DNA of 64,000 bases. Source: Dichetophora obliterata (lineage: Eukaryota > Arthropoda > Insecta > Diptera > Sciomyzidae). The DNA lies in NCBI GenBank assembly GCA_963920525.1, contig OY986439.1, forward strand, positions 43,492,193-43,556,192. Reading direction: 5' to 3'. The notes below the pieces were generated by a model. The model worked only from the letters and a program-made list of their open reading frames with translations, had not been told where the DNA came from and made no database searches. Shown here piece by piece: positions 10,791 through 20,240 of this stretch. Positions within the stretch are counted from its first letter, which is position 1. Every line of letters starts with the position of its first letter. The position numbers and the translations under genes are program-made.

Positions 10791-11758
10791 ACCGTAGTGT
10801 TAGCCCCCCTCCTCTTCGGATGTCTCCTCCGCCAATAGATCATCCTCATGAGAGATCCGACACCCCGGTATCCTGGACTGCTTGTCCTTGCTGTACAGGT
10901 TTAGGAAGACCTTGGAGAAGGAATAACAGAGGATTTCCTTCCATTTTTTTAGCGATTTTAGGAAATCTGCATTCATCAGAATGAGAACCTGCCTTGAGGG
11001 ACCAACAGGCTCCTCTATCTTGCTGATCGCTCAGCCTTCCGTATTTATGTCCGGGTTGCAGGCCCGGCCTCCGCCCACCTCAATTTGTTAGGGGGAAGTG
11101 CCTCATCTGCCCTGTGTGTATCAATGACACCCATCACACTACCTTGCCCCTTAGCCACATCGCTGTGTGACCTGGTTTTGGTGCTTTTTTACTTTTTTCG
11201 GCCTTTTAGCAGCAGGTTTCTCCTCCGTTGACTTTTGTCTTTTGTTTGAGATAGCAAATTCGGCCATTTGAGGAGAAGCTGCATTCTCTGGCTGGTATTT
11301 CAGCAATTTCGCTTTGACACATCTATCGTACCATGCCTGTTTTAATGGGCGAACCCGTTTGCTCCTACCGAGTTAATCTGGCAGCCGATCAGCTGTTTTT
11401 TTGGGACTGGGCTCAGTTTGGGCCTTCACATCGACGAGCCACTGCCTGAACTTGTTCTGGCCTTAGCTTGGGCCGAAGTTCTCTGGTCATCGCAAAGTAC
11501 TTCAGAAACTGCCTTACTGACCGGTTTCCTAGCTCTCGGTGCGCTGATATGTTTTTTGGCAGATCAGAGACCACTTTATGGACTCCGCAGCTTGACGCCT
11601 TAACTTGAGTCACAAATTTTGAGGCGACGGCAATAAAGTTCCTTTCCGGTTTTTAGGAGTGCCGCACTAACTAGGTTTTGTTGTTGTTTAAAAATATCCA
11701 TGTAGTTTTCAGAGTGTAGTACAATGGACGGTCCACCCCACAAAGGTCCCTGTGTGCG
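10791..11758 (-). pseudogene. LOA LINE ORF1 (gag-like), broken
   Basis: GC-richer sequence on the - strand carries fragments of a basic, gag-like protein: MDIFKQQQNLVSAALLKTGK (about 11695), VTQVKASSCGVHKVVSDLP and RPKLRPEQVQAVARR (about 11415-11600). It continues toward 10800 in several frames. I see no complete CCHC knuckle. Position directly upstream of the endonuclease and the same strand make ORF1 the natural reading. The upstream end is cut by the hAT at 11767. Confidence 0.55.
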
Positions 11759-12097
11759 GGTAAGACCAGGGTTGCCAACACATACCTTTTCGCCCGGAGA
11801 CTTCGGGCCTGAGGGCCGATCTCCGGGCTCCGGGCCTGGCACATTTTCTCCGGCTTTCGCTCTAATCTATATTTAAATCAAGTTTTTTTACAAAAAAATT
11901 TGTTTAACTTATTTATTAGTGTTGATTTACCCTTTTTTAGTGAATGTTTGAACCATTTATCTTAATGAATGCTAACTTAACTTTGACGTTCTTTCTATTT
12001 CTTGAACTTCGTTTTTGAAGGAACGTCGTAACCAGTCGTTACTTTTCTTTTGGTAACTTGACGAACTCGTTTCTGTTTTTCTTTTGAGTTCTGCGGC

Positions 12098-12730
12098 CAA
12101 GGCTCATTTATAAGGTTGTGGCACTTGAGAGCGAACTCGGTCGAACTGTCAGAATGGATGAAAAGAAATGAAGAAAATTAATGCTTAGAACAAAAAAAAG
12201 CGCAATGACAGTTCGAGCAAAGGCGGGAAAATGAGTGCATTTCTCTCAAGTAGGCTTGGGCATTCTAGTTCACTAAAAAGATCGCTCGTATGTAGATCGT
12301 TATGTATGTTTTAGTTCAATAGGTCTTTTAGTTCGTTTTGTTTACTCGTTCATGATCAGGTCTATAAAATGAAACGAACTATATGAGCGAATCAATTTTT
12401 AACTGTGGACATAGCAGAAATTTACATTAAAATACTAACAAAACATAAATTACATAAAAATACTACATATGGAGCATTTCACACAATATTTGCCACAAAA
12501 ATTTTTTAATCCAAAAAGTTTTTTACTGTTCATTAGTATCAGCAAGAGCTAAAACATTGTTTAATAAATTTCTTCTCGTTCATTTCGATCTGACTCGCTG
12601 CAAATCGATTGAACTAAAAGAAACGAACTAGTTCACATAGTTCTTGAGTGCGAATAGTTCAATTGAACTAGTTCGTTCGTGAACTACCCAAGCCTACTCT
12701 CAAGTGCCACAACCTTATAAATGAACCTTG
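12098..12730. mobile_element. hAT-like MITE A with TSD TCTGCGGC, split by a second MITE
   Basis: The left arm (12098-12131) starts CAAGGCTCATTTATAAGGTT and continues GTGGCACTTGAGAG. The right arm (12697-12730) is its complement with one mismatch. TCTGCGGC flanks both ends (12090-12097 and 12731-12738). Without the inner MITE and one TSD copy it would be about 180 bp. The inner element landed at the inside edge of the right arm, so its TSD CTCTCAAG is arm sequence. Confidence 0.92.
12251..12696. mobile_element. hAT-like MITE B with TSD CTCTCAAG, inside MITE A
   Basis: The ends are TAGGCTTGGGCATTCTAGTT (12251) and, inverted, TAGGCTTGGGTAGTTCACGA (ending 12696). CTCTCAAG flanks both (12243-12250 and 12697-12704). 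The 446-bp interior is noncoding and rich in GTTCRTT/GAACTA words. It is the fourth layer of the nest: LINE, hAT, MITE A, MITE B. Confidence 0.92.
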
Positions 12731-12910
12731 TCTGCGGCTGAATTTTTAATTAATGTTTGCAGTTCAATTTATGTAAGTTCGGTCAATAATTTGTGTTTTG
12801 TGTATTAACTGATACAAAACTATTTTAGAGAACAGCAGAATGGAATCTAGTCGCAAGAGGAAACATAACTTAACATCTTTTAACAACGATTGGCTCTCGA
12901 TACCACGCTA

Positions 12911-13938
12911 AAGGGTCCGCCATCTAACGTTTTTTTTTTTTTAACTAGTGCTTATTTCGTGAATGGTAATACTTAGCTCAAATCTGATTTGACAGATAAT
13001 TAGTTTTATCCTTCCGCTGAACGAATATGGTTGTGTATACGCTTGAACATTTCGGAGACATCATTGAGACGAATTTTGCATAAAGACCTTGGTATGACGC
13101 CATACAAAGTCCAATTGGTTCAGGAGTTGAAGCCAACTGACCATCCAATGCGTTTTCGCTTCGCTAAGTGGGCTTGCGATCGACATACAGAAGATGCCGA
13201 TTTTGCGAAAGAAATCATCTTTTCAGATGAAGCTCATTTTGATCTTGGCGGGTATGTAAACAAGCAAAATTGTCGCATTTGGGGCACAGAAAACCCGCAC
13301 GCATACATTGAAAAGCCGCTGCACCCAAAACGAGTCACTGTTTGGTTCGGATTTTGCTCCAGAAGCATAATTGGGCCATTTTTCTTCGAAAATGAGCAAG
13401 GAGTGGCCTTTACAGTCAATGGCGATCATTATCGGGCCATGTTGAATGAATTTTTGTTCACAAAAATTGAAGAGGAGGATATTAGCAACATTTGGTTTCA
13501 ACAGGACGGCGCTACGTGCCACATAGCCGAGGCTACACTCGATGTTTTGCGCCCTGTTTTTGAAGATCGCATTATCAGCCGCAGAACTGATGTCGTTTGG
13601 CCACCTCAGAGCTGCGATTTGACACCTTTGGACTATTTTTTGTGGGGTGCCCTTAAAGATAAGTGTTACGCCGACAAGCCAGAGACAATTGACGCTTTAA
13701 AGGACAATATTCGTGAAGCCATTGGTGAAATACAGCTGCACATAATCGATAATGTGCTTAAAAATTGGACCTATCGTGTAGGCTACTGCATGGCCAGCCG
13801 AGGCAGCCATTTAAATGAAATTATTTTTCATTATTAACCGGAAGGATTGTACTTTCAAAGAAAAAAAAGAAATTTGAGAAAATATCCAGTAGTTTTTTTA
13901 ATAGAATTTAAAAAAAAAAAGTTATTTGGCGGACCTTT
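12911..13938 (+). mobile_element. rosa-like mariner (DD41D) inserted in the hAT
   Basis: The ends are AAGGGTCCGCC (12911) and, inverted, AAAGGTCCGCC (ending 13938), each followed inward by about 15 more matching bases and a T or A run. TA flanks both sides (12909-12910 and 13939-13940), the standard mariner target duplication. The 1028-bp length is short of a typical full copy because the transposase N-terminus is missing. The insertion is clean, and the hAT reading frame continues across it when it is removed. Confidence 0.92.
13031..13837 (+). CDS. rosa-like mariner transposase, N-terminally truncated but open
   Basis: A 268-codon open frame encodes the second helix-turn-helix edge (SETSLRRILHKDLGM, residues 8-22) and the complete catalytic domain. 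The aspartates lie in FSDEAHF (D66), FQQDGATCH (D159) and SCDLTPLDYFLWG (D196 or D201). The D159-D201 spacing of 41 matches the DD41D arrangement I associate with rosa elements of tephritid flies; the assignment rests on that recollection. About 70-100 N-terminal residues with the first DNA-binding helices are absent, removed by an internal deletion after the left TIR. The ATG chosen is simply the first in frame and is probably not the original start. It is by far the best-preserved transposase in the window, so the insertion is relatively young, but it is unlikely to be active. Confidence 0.9.
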   Translation: MCIRLNISETSLRRILHKDLGMTPYKVQLVQELKPTDHPMRFRFAKWACDRHTEDADFAKEIIFSDEAHFDLGGYVNKQNCRIWGTENPHAYIEKPLHPKRVTVWFGFCSRSIIGPFFFENEQGVAFTVNGDHYRAMLNEFLFTKIEEEDISNIWFQQDGATCHIAEATLDVLRPVFEDRIISRRTDVVWPPQSCDLTPLDYFLWGALKDKCYADKPETIDALKDNIREAIGEIQLHIIDNVLKNWTYRVGYCMASRGSHLNEIIFHY

Positions 13939-14159
13939 TACAAAGATTGGTTGCTAAAGGAAAACGAGTTCACGGGAAAACGCAAGTTGTGTTGTGTCAC
14001 ATTTGTTGTCAAACATGATTGTTAAACATGACTATGTATGAAAAAACCAAAGAAAAAAATTAATTTTTTAATTAAAAGCAAGCAGACCATGAAAAAATTA
14101 TTAAATAAAAAAAAGCTCCGGGCCTGGGCTTTTCAAAAGTTGGCAACCCTGGGTAAGAC

Positions 14160-14530
14160 TTAATAGTATCCGAGGTTGCCAGGTATCCGATATGCTCCGT
14201 TTGGGACTGGACTATATGTAATGGGTCTCCAGCATAGTTAATCCTTGGCACGGGTCGCATGATACCTTGATTCGGCCCAAAAAAGTGAATGGGAGGGGGT
14301 AGGAGGGAGAATATATAGTATTAATATAGTATTAATAAAGAAGTATGGAGGTTAAAAGGGGATAAAGAAAGAAGTGAATAGCTCTTAGTTCGCTGCTCCA
14401 GAATGACCTGTAAGACTTGTGTGACCCTGCCAGAAGTTAGCGCTCCTGTCATCATAGCCCATTGCTTCTTAGCAACTTCAGCCTCCACACAAACGTCAAG
14501 GTTGCTGTTCTAGCGGGGTAGAAATTCTCT
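14160..14530 (-). pseudogene. LOA LINE 5' segment beyond the hAT
   Basis: This sequence directly continues the LINE across the hAT insertion (shared TSD GGTAAGAC). It is GC-richer than its right-hand neighbour and contains short - strand open pieces without a recognised domain. I read it as LINE 5' UTR or early ORF1. The border near 14530 is where base composition returns to the AT-rich background. Confidence 0.45.
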
Positions 14531-15953
14531 AAGGCACGGTGTTAATTTTTAAACGCTCTTTCTTTTCAAAACCAAAAAATATTAAAGTGAATAAATTTTC
14601 AATTAATATTTTCTTTAGTGATATAAAAATGTTTTGCTTATTTAATATTTCTTCCTTGTTGTATACGTATTACACTGTATCCTTTGTTTGTTTATGGGTT
14701 TTTTTTTTGTAATAAGACTTCAAATGAATTTTGTTTGAATTGCTTAAAATTGTAAGAACTAAATTAACTTTTACTATTTGCTTCAAATTGGTTCGTTTTG
14801 CCAACTATCTTTAATTAAATCATGAAACATAATCTAAATAATTATTTTTGTGCTCAAATGTTGCGGTTACTTGGCTTAATTTATTCATAAGCATTTACAA
14901 ATGAATTCCGCAATTAAATTATCAGAATACTTAAGAAATGAGCACAAAGAATTTACGCTTCCTTAGAAACAAAAATACAAAGCATAAAATGTTCGTGAAG
15001 TTAACAGCACCAATGCCATCATCAAACCACACCACCACCAACACATCACCATCACTACCACCAGCAACTCTACATCATACATACCATTCTACCAACATCT
15101 ATGGAATGTTCATTATTATTGTGTTTAATGATAAATAGTGTGTGAGAATGTGTCAGAATCAGTTTGGCTTTCAATATGTTTCATTTTGTTGCTTCTTATT
15201 TTGCCCATTTGCCTTTATCGACGTACATACTAATGCACGCGTCCACAGACACATACTTATTATGCAAAAACATTCATACGAAAAGTGAATATCTTGCTTT
15301 TGTGAGTCTTAAACATTTTCGCACGTGTTTGCATTGCTGATTTTTTTTTAAAAGCGCTCAGACGTTCTTCCATCTTAAGCTTGTTTCAGCTCGATGCGCT
15401 TTAATTAAGATCGCTCTAATCAAAAAATTACAAATCAATAAAATGAGGAAACAGGAAAAGCAGCAGTTCTCTTAGTGCTTTCGTATTTCGATATTGTTTT
15501 CCTCCTTTGAATCGCAAATGATTTTTGTAAGCAGTGCTTAAGACGAATGCCAATGAAATTCCTATGAATTCCTTTATCATTTTAAAAATAAATCAATGTA
15601 AATTGTTGGATGCCATAAATAAATCTTATAAATAAGTAACAATAAAAAAATAATGAAAAACTGATAACGAAGAAATTTTGTATATCTTATATAAAAATTA
15701 AACAAATTAAATTTTAGAAGAAAAAGTGGTGATAAGTTATAAATATGAAGTGATGAAGTTTCATCAAGATTCTGCTTAGTTTTATTAGTGTCTTATTTTC
15801 AACTTTTTTCTAAACTTGTCTGTTAAAATTTTCGCATTTTGTTTAAGACAAGCTTATATCTGCTGCTGCGCTGGCGTTGGCCTTGTAAAAAAGGTTTCCT
15901 TAAACTTTTTATAATAGTATAGACATAGATTTCTTAAAATTTCAAATATATGC
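14531..15953. other. AT-rich noncoding stretch
   Basis: No gene, paired repeat or element end was recognised. A CAC/CAT-rich patch at about 15025-15060 is low complexity. Confidence 0.4.
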
Positions 15954-17562
15954 TGTGACGAACCTTTCCGGCCGAGGTATCACTCGCCGGTGTCCAGGGT
16001 TCGTGTCTCACAAAACAAAGCCCCGCTGTAGGAATCAAAAAAAAACTCACGCTTAAGTTTTTTATTCAAACATACAATGTTTCATTTATTGCTATTAGCG
16101 AAATTGTGTTATATCTTAAAATTACTGTGTCTTAAAATTACTTTATGGTTTATTGTAGATATCAGAATAATCAAAAGAAACTTAAAAAAGAACTCATTGC
16201 TGTTTACCAAAACCAAATTGATCTTAAAACTATGGCTGCGAGGGTTAAAAAAAATTCACCTAAAGACATCTCACAGCACGGGGCTAACTAAAACTATCGG
16301 GAACTGAAATAACCTAAATTAAAATTTAGCGAGTTACCGCGCGCGGCGCAGCCGAGATATTAAAAAAATAACCTAGAGATATCTCGGAAACGCATTCATC
16401 AGTGGGTGGACAACTGCGTTGCGGAAACGCGTCGACGGGTTTGTTTGTCTTGTTTCTCTTCTTCCAACCAAAGAAAACAACTCGGCACGTGCCGGCCGTG
16501 TAGCGTTTATTTACTCAAGTCCCGTTCTGCCGGTCGAGTGGCGTGATTTGACGAGCGCAACCTATGTTCTAGCGTGCCGACCACGCGGCGTAACGGTACC
16601 CGAAAGTCTCGAAGGGAAAGCGAATTCTCGATGCACTAGGCGACGGCCATAGCAAAAAGACTTAGAAATTTTTCTTGACTAAAGGACTTAGAAAAATTTT
16701 CTTAAAAATAAGATTTAGAAAATTTTCATGTCGAAAAGACTTAGAAAAATTTTCTTAAAAAAAATGTCCCTGTCGTACTAGGCAACGGCCTTAGCGAAAG
16801 ACTTAGAAATTTTTCTTGACTAAAAGACTTAGAAAAATTTTCTTAAAAATAAGACTTAGAAAATTTTAAATGTCGAAAAGACTTAGAAAATTTTTCTTAA
16901 AAAAATGTCCCTGGCGTACTAAGCAACGGCCTTAGCGAAAGACTCAGAAATTTTTCTTGACTAAAAGACTTAGAAAAATTTTCTTAAAAATAAGACTTGA
17001 AAATTTTCATGTCGAAAAGACTTAAAAAAATTTCTTAAAAAAAATGTCCCTGGTGTACTAGGCAACGGCCTTAGCGAAAGACTTAGAAATTTTTCGTGTC
17101 CACAAGACTTAGAAAAATTTTACTTAAAAAAAAGACTTAGAAAGTTTTCGAGTCGAAAAGACTTAGAAAAATTTCGAGAGAAAAAAAATGTTCCTGGCGT
17201 ACTAGGCAACGGCCCTAGCGAAAGACTTACAAATTTTTCGTGTCCAAAAGACTTAGTAAAATTTTACTTAAAAAAAAGACTTAGAAAGTTTTCGAGTCGA
17301 AAAGACTTAGAAAAATTTCGAGAGAAAAAAAAATGTTCCTGGCGTACTAGGCACCGGCCTTAGCGAAAGAGTTAGAGCTAAAGCGGAGTTGATGACTTAC
17401 CTAAGTGGCGGCCGCAGCAAAAATGACTTTTCTTGCGCTGGTCGAACATGTAGCCAGCTAAGTTTTCATTCACCGCGTGAGTGTGTGGGTTTGGTGTAGG
17501 CATGAACCAATAAGAGAAGATCACGCAAAGAGCAGTGCGAGAAAAAAGTAATTTTTCGTGCA
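15954..17562. other. GC-richer anomalous block with tandem repeats
   Basis: The block opens near CTGTGACGAACCTTTCCGGC and contains CpG-rich patches (16330-16640) quite unlike the surrounding AT-rich DNA. An array of about 142-bp units follows, then a further GC-rich tail to 17560. It could be part of an LTR element, a Helitron-like element or another transposon carrying a minisatellite. I found no second LTR, no RT and no transposase, so the class is open. A 77-codon frame at 16419-16652 has no recognisable domain. Confidence 0.5.
16639..17370. repeat. Tandem array, five units of about 140-145 bp
   Basis: The marker GGCAACGGCCTTAGCGAAAG (with variants) recurs at about 16639, 16781, 16921, 17061, 17205 and 17350, giving periods of 142, 140, 140, 144 and 145. 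Each unit contains shorter internal repeats of the form AAAAGACTTAGAAAAATTTTC. The last two full units are more like each other (TTTCGAGTCGAAAAGACTTA) than the first three, suggesting stepwise expansion. Confidence 0.93.
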
Positions 17563-18863
17563 ACGTCATCGGTCACAAGCATGCTATGAAACTGTCAATT
17601 TGCATATGTTTTGCATGCAAAACATGTGAAAACTCGGATAAAAGTAAAAAATTATAAAATTAATAAGTTTAATTCGCGAAAAAAGTGTTTGAATACTTTG
17701 TTTGTTTATATTTCCATGCAGTAACTAAATGTAAAGAACGCTGTAAAAAGAAAAACTGCAAATAAATAGAATACAAATTTGTTCAGTTTGTTTTTATTAT
17801 TGAACTGTTTTGTTCAATTTTCTTTTCCTCTGCATCGAATTGTTCACAATTTCTTTATTTAATAATCTTATTTTAAAAAACATTCGTGCGCGGAAAACAT
17901 TTTTTTTATTTCGTTGTCACAAATAACATGCTCTGCACTTGTAATGTGCGTCTGCAAATAATTTTTGCTTATTAGCAGCCCGTCGCCATTTACGTCGTTG
18001 AACACTTTTTCCAACGCAGTCATATGCGCCATGAGCTCTTCCGTTGGCTTGCCTTCGCTTAAATAATCTACCTAACTAAGTGATGCTGCCGCTTCTTTCT
18101 CCAGCCTTATGTTCGGAACGTCTTTGTGCAATTTGTGGCAGATGTATCACGCGAGGCTTTCCAAACCGCTGTTCACTCCAAGAAAAAGATTAAAAATATT
18201 GAATTCTTAAAATTGTTAAATATTACTTACACTTGCGAATATAGCTGCCGTATTTTCGCTTGAAGTAACTGCTCTGAAGAGCGGTTAGAAATAGAAACGT
18301 CCCTGTTTAGTTTTTCTATTTCCTCTACAGGAAAAACTTCTCCATGACCAACGACTCCTGAAGCAGAGCACTTACGATTTTTTTGTTTTCGCGCTTTAAA
18401 ATTCGCTGAAATCGTTCTGCATTTGCTGGCTGCACCTCCTTGGTCATAACTGTTGGGACAGCGCCCGGCTTTAAGCGCATAGCTTTGCCAAAACTTATCG
18501 TAACATTTTTTAAAAGAATATTTACGTGGAAATGTAGAAGTACTAACCAATTTGAACTTGGACCCTTCTTTCGTAGTCTTCAGGCAAAAAAATGATCTCC
18601 ACAGATTCTTGCCATTGCAGTGTCGACATTAGCCGACAAAAAATCTCCCATTGCTTACAAGCAATTTTTGCCTTGGGGAAACGGTAGAAACTAACGTATT
18701 TGTTTTTTTTTTTTGCTGTTGCAATTAATGCATGTCGCTACAGCACACTTCGTTTTAATATAAAAACACATTACATTTATATGATAACTCTTTAAAATTT
18801 TAACAAATAACATTCAACATCCAATCACTAATCGTAAACAAAAGATTTTGTGACCGATGACGT
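17563..18863 (-). mobile_element. Transposon with ACGTCATCGGTCACAA ends and a THAP gene
   Basis: ACGTCATCGGTCACAA at 17563 is matched in inverted orientation ending at 18863. The enclosed 1.3 kb carries a broken THAP-domain gene on the - strand. THAP domains with terminal inverted repeats suggest a P-element relative, but no catalytic region and no clear 8-bp duplication are visible. Confidence 0.65.
18225..18740 (-). pseudogene. THAP-domain protein, broken
   Basis: On the - strand the pieces of a THAP zinc finger appear in order but in different frames: CINC (C-x2-C, about 18735), KYVSFYRFPK, CKQWEIFCRLM, ICGDHFF (the C-x2-H pair, about 18600) and RLKPGAVPTVMT (about 18480), which carries the AVPT box that closes THAP domains. 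A GTTAGT after the CxxH region could be a splice donor, which would explain part of the gap. Downstream an open frame (18227-18550) continues without a recognised domain. At least one frameshift lies in an A-run after the first cysteine pair. Confidence 0.65.
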
Positions 18864-19369
18864 CAGACCTATCAGCTGTTTTTGTTTACAATATGGCGGC
18901 TCTTTTCTTTGCATGATCTTTATTTCTTGGTTCATGGGTGTAGGTACGTTTCGCTATACATTATGGCGGTGGTACTCAACTTAGTGTAGTGTTGGTAGCC
19001 GATGAAAATTCTCTCGCCTAGCGATCGTTTACATGCTGACTGTCAACTAAGCAATTTGTACTTCTCCCTAGTCTAAACTATCCTCAATAATATACTATCG
19101 GTGTTTACAAATAATTATAGGGTATATATAACTCAGAAAAGAAAATAATTTTAATTTTTTCCAAATCCTCCGCTTTCGGCTTACGTGTGGACGCAAACGA
19201 GTGAAAACGACTTACGTCCTCAGAATGCGTGATCAAAATAAAAAAAAAAAATTTTCCTCTGCTTAATCTAACGGAAGCGTGATGTAGAAGCTACGTTTTT
19301 TCTTTAGTGCCCAAAAAACTAACGTGTATTTGTTTTAAAATAGTTTTTAATGAAAGTTCCTAAGTAATC
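18864..19369. other. Noncoding stretch
   Basis: No gene or paired repeat was recognised in this interval. Confidence 0.35.
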
Positions 19370-20240
19370 ACAAGCTTCAATATTCGAAAGAAAAAAATAG
19401 TTGTGCCGAACAACGTTAGAATTTGAAAGTACTACAAGAAGTAACTATTAAAAATTAAAGAAACATTACAGCAAAAGAGATACACAAGTCTGGCGACTTA
19501 AAGAAACTATATGATAATGATAAAAATGCTACTTGAATAATTTTGCCTCAAAAATAATGAAAAAAGCATCACCAAATTAATTTCACCATTTCGCAAAGAT
19601 CACCACTCTTTTTCATAAATTTAACAGAATGTTTTTACTGCAAGCTACTGAAAAAAAGAAGAAAACGCCTCCTTTGGCTAACTTACAAACTCGCACACAA
19701 GTTTAGTTTCTATTAAGGTTTCAATTAATCGTATGTTTACGGAAGCCAATTATAGATGTAATTATACCAAGCTTCAATATTCGGAAGAAAATAATAATTG
19801 TGCCGAACAACGTACGAATTCGAGAGCTCGTGAAGAAATAACTATTATAAATTCAAGTAAAATTATAGCAAAAGAGATGCACAAGTCTTGCAACTTAAAG
19901 AAACTCGATTATTATAAAGATGTTAATGTTAATGTTGTGTGGTGGAGATGCGTACTGCGACCTAAATGAGATCTATTGTACCTCCTTCTCAAAGCTCCGC
20001 TGGCTTTGCGGAATTATAATAAAGATACAGCTTGAGCAATTTTAGCTAAAAAAAAATGAAAGTAATCACCAGATTTTTATAAAGATTAGAGAAATATCTC
20101 ACAGAAATAAAGATTTTTTTTAATTGAATTTAAAAGAAAAATATTTTTTCTGCAAGATATCAGAACAAAACAAATTTAAAGAAAAACGCCACCTTTAAGC
20201 TAATATACCAACTAACATACAAAAGTGGCGAATTCGAGGA
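19370..20240. repeat. Degenerate direct duplication, unit about 350-430 bp
   Basis: The series CAAGCTTCAATATTCG, TTGTGCCGAACAACGT, AAAGAGATACACAAGTCT, TTAAAGAAACT, a late GAAAACGCC(T/A)CC block and AACTxACAxAC recurs in the same order in 19370-19710 and 19768-20240. The second copy has an extra stretch of about 80 bp near 19930-20020. The copies are clearly related but diverged. The second has a 78-codon frame (19733-19969) with no recognisable domain; the first does not keep it open, so coding is doubtful. Confidence 0.75.

Larger units (their letters stand above)
12840..14025 (+). pseudogene. hAT transposase N-terminus, split by a mariner and truncated
   Basis: From ATG at 12840 the frame reads a basic start (RKRKH), then LTSFNNDWLSIPR. 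At the TA of the next codon the mariner (12911-13938) interrupts. After it the same frame resumes YKDWLLKENEFTGKRK followed by LCCVTF and ends at a stop at 14023-14025. The WLSIPxYKDWL start followed by a K-rich stretch and a cysteine pair resembles the BED-type zinc-finger beginning of hAT transposases. Only about 50 codons remain, so the element cannot mobilise itself. Confidence 0.7.
11767..14151. mobile_element. hAT transposon with TSD GGTAAGAC, hosting three insertions
   Basis: The ends are CAGGGTTGCCAAC (11767) and its exact complement GTTGGCAACCCTG (to 14151). GGTAAGAC flanks both sides (11759-11766 and 14152-14159), a perfect 8-bp hAT duplication. A 12-bp word, CTCCGGGCCTGG, occurs near both ends in the same orientation (about 11828 and 14116). 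The element kept the start of a transposase gene (12840 onward) but lacks the rest, so it is an internally deleted copy. It received a MITE pair (12098-12730) and a mariner (12911-13938). Confidence 0.93.
620..14530 (-). mobile_element. LOA-type LINE, one copy broken by four insertions
   Basis: Five separated blocks on the - strand read, from high to low coordinate, as LINE 5' sequence (14160-14530), ORF1 (about 10791-11758), endonuclease plus linker (9674-10790), RT start (8015-8470), RT middle (4488-4796) and RT end (640-1290). The order and strand are those of one non-LTR retrotransposon. The joins are supported directly: removing the hAT at 4805-8006 with one copy of its 8-bp TSD fuses ..ERLYDLY to LRKNIDSALL.., and removing the element at 8472-9673 leads into FLKRSDGTWT. 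The residual LINE is about 4 kb. Phrases such as ADANAHNSMWGS (endonuclease) and CGLGVNP with AKYLGLIL (RT) resemble the LOA/R1/I group. I choose LOA from recollection of such proteins; R1 is the main alternative. Many stops and frameshifts show it is dead. Confidence 0.8.
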
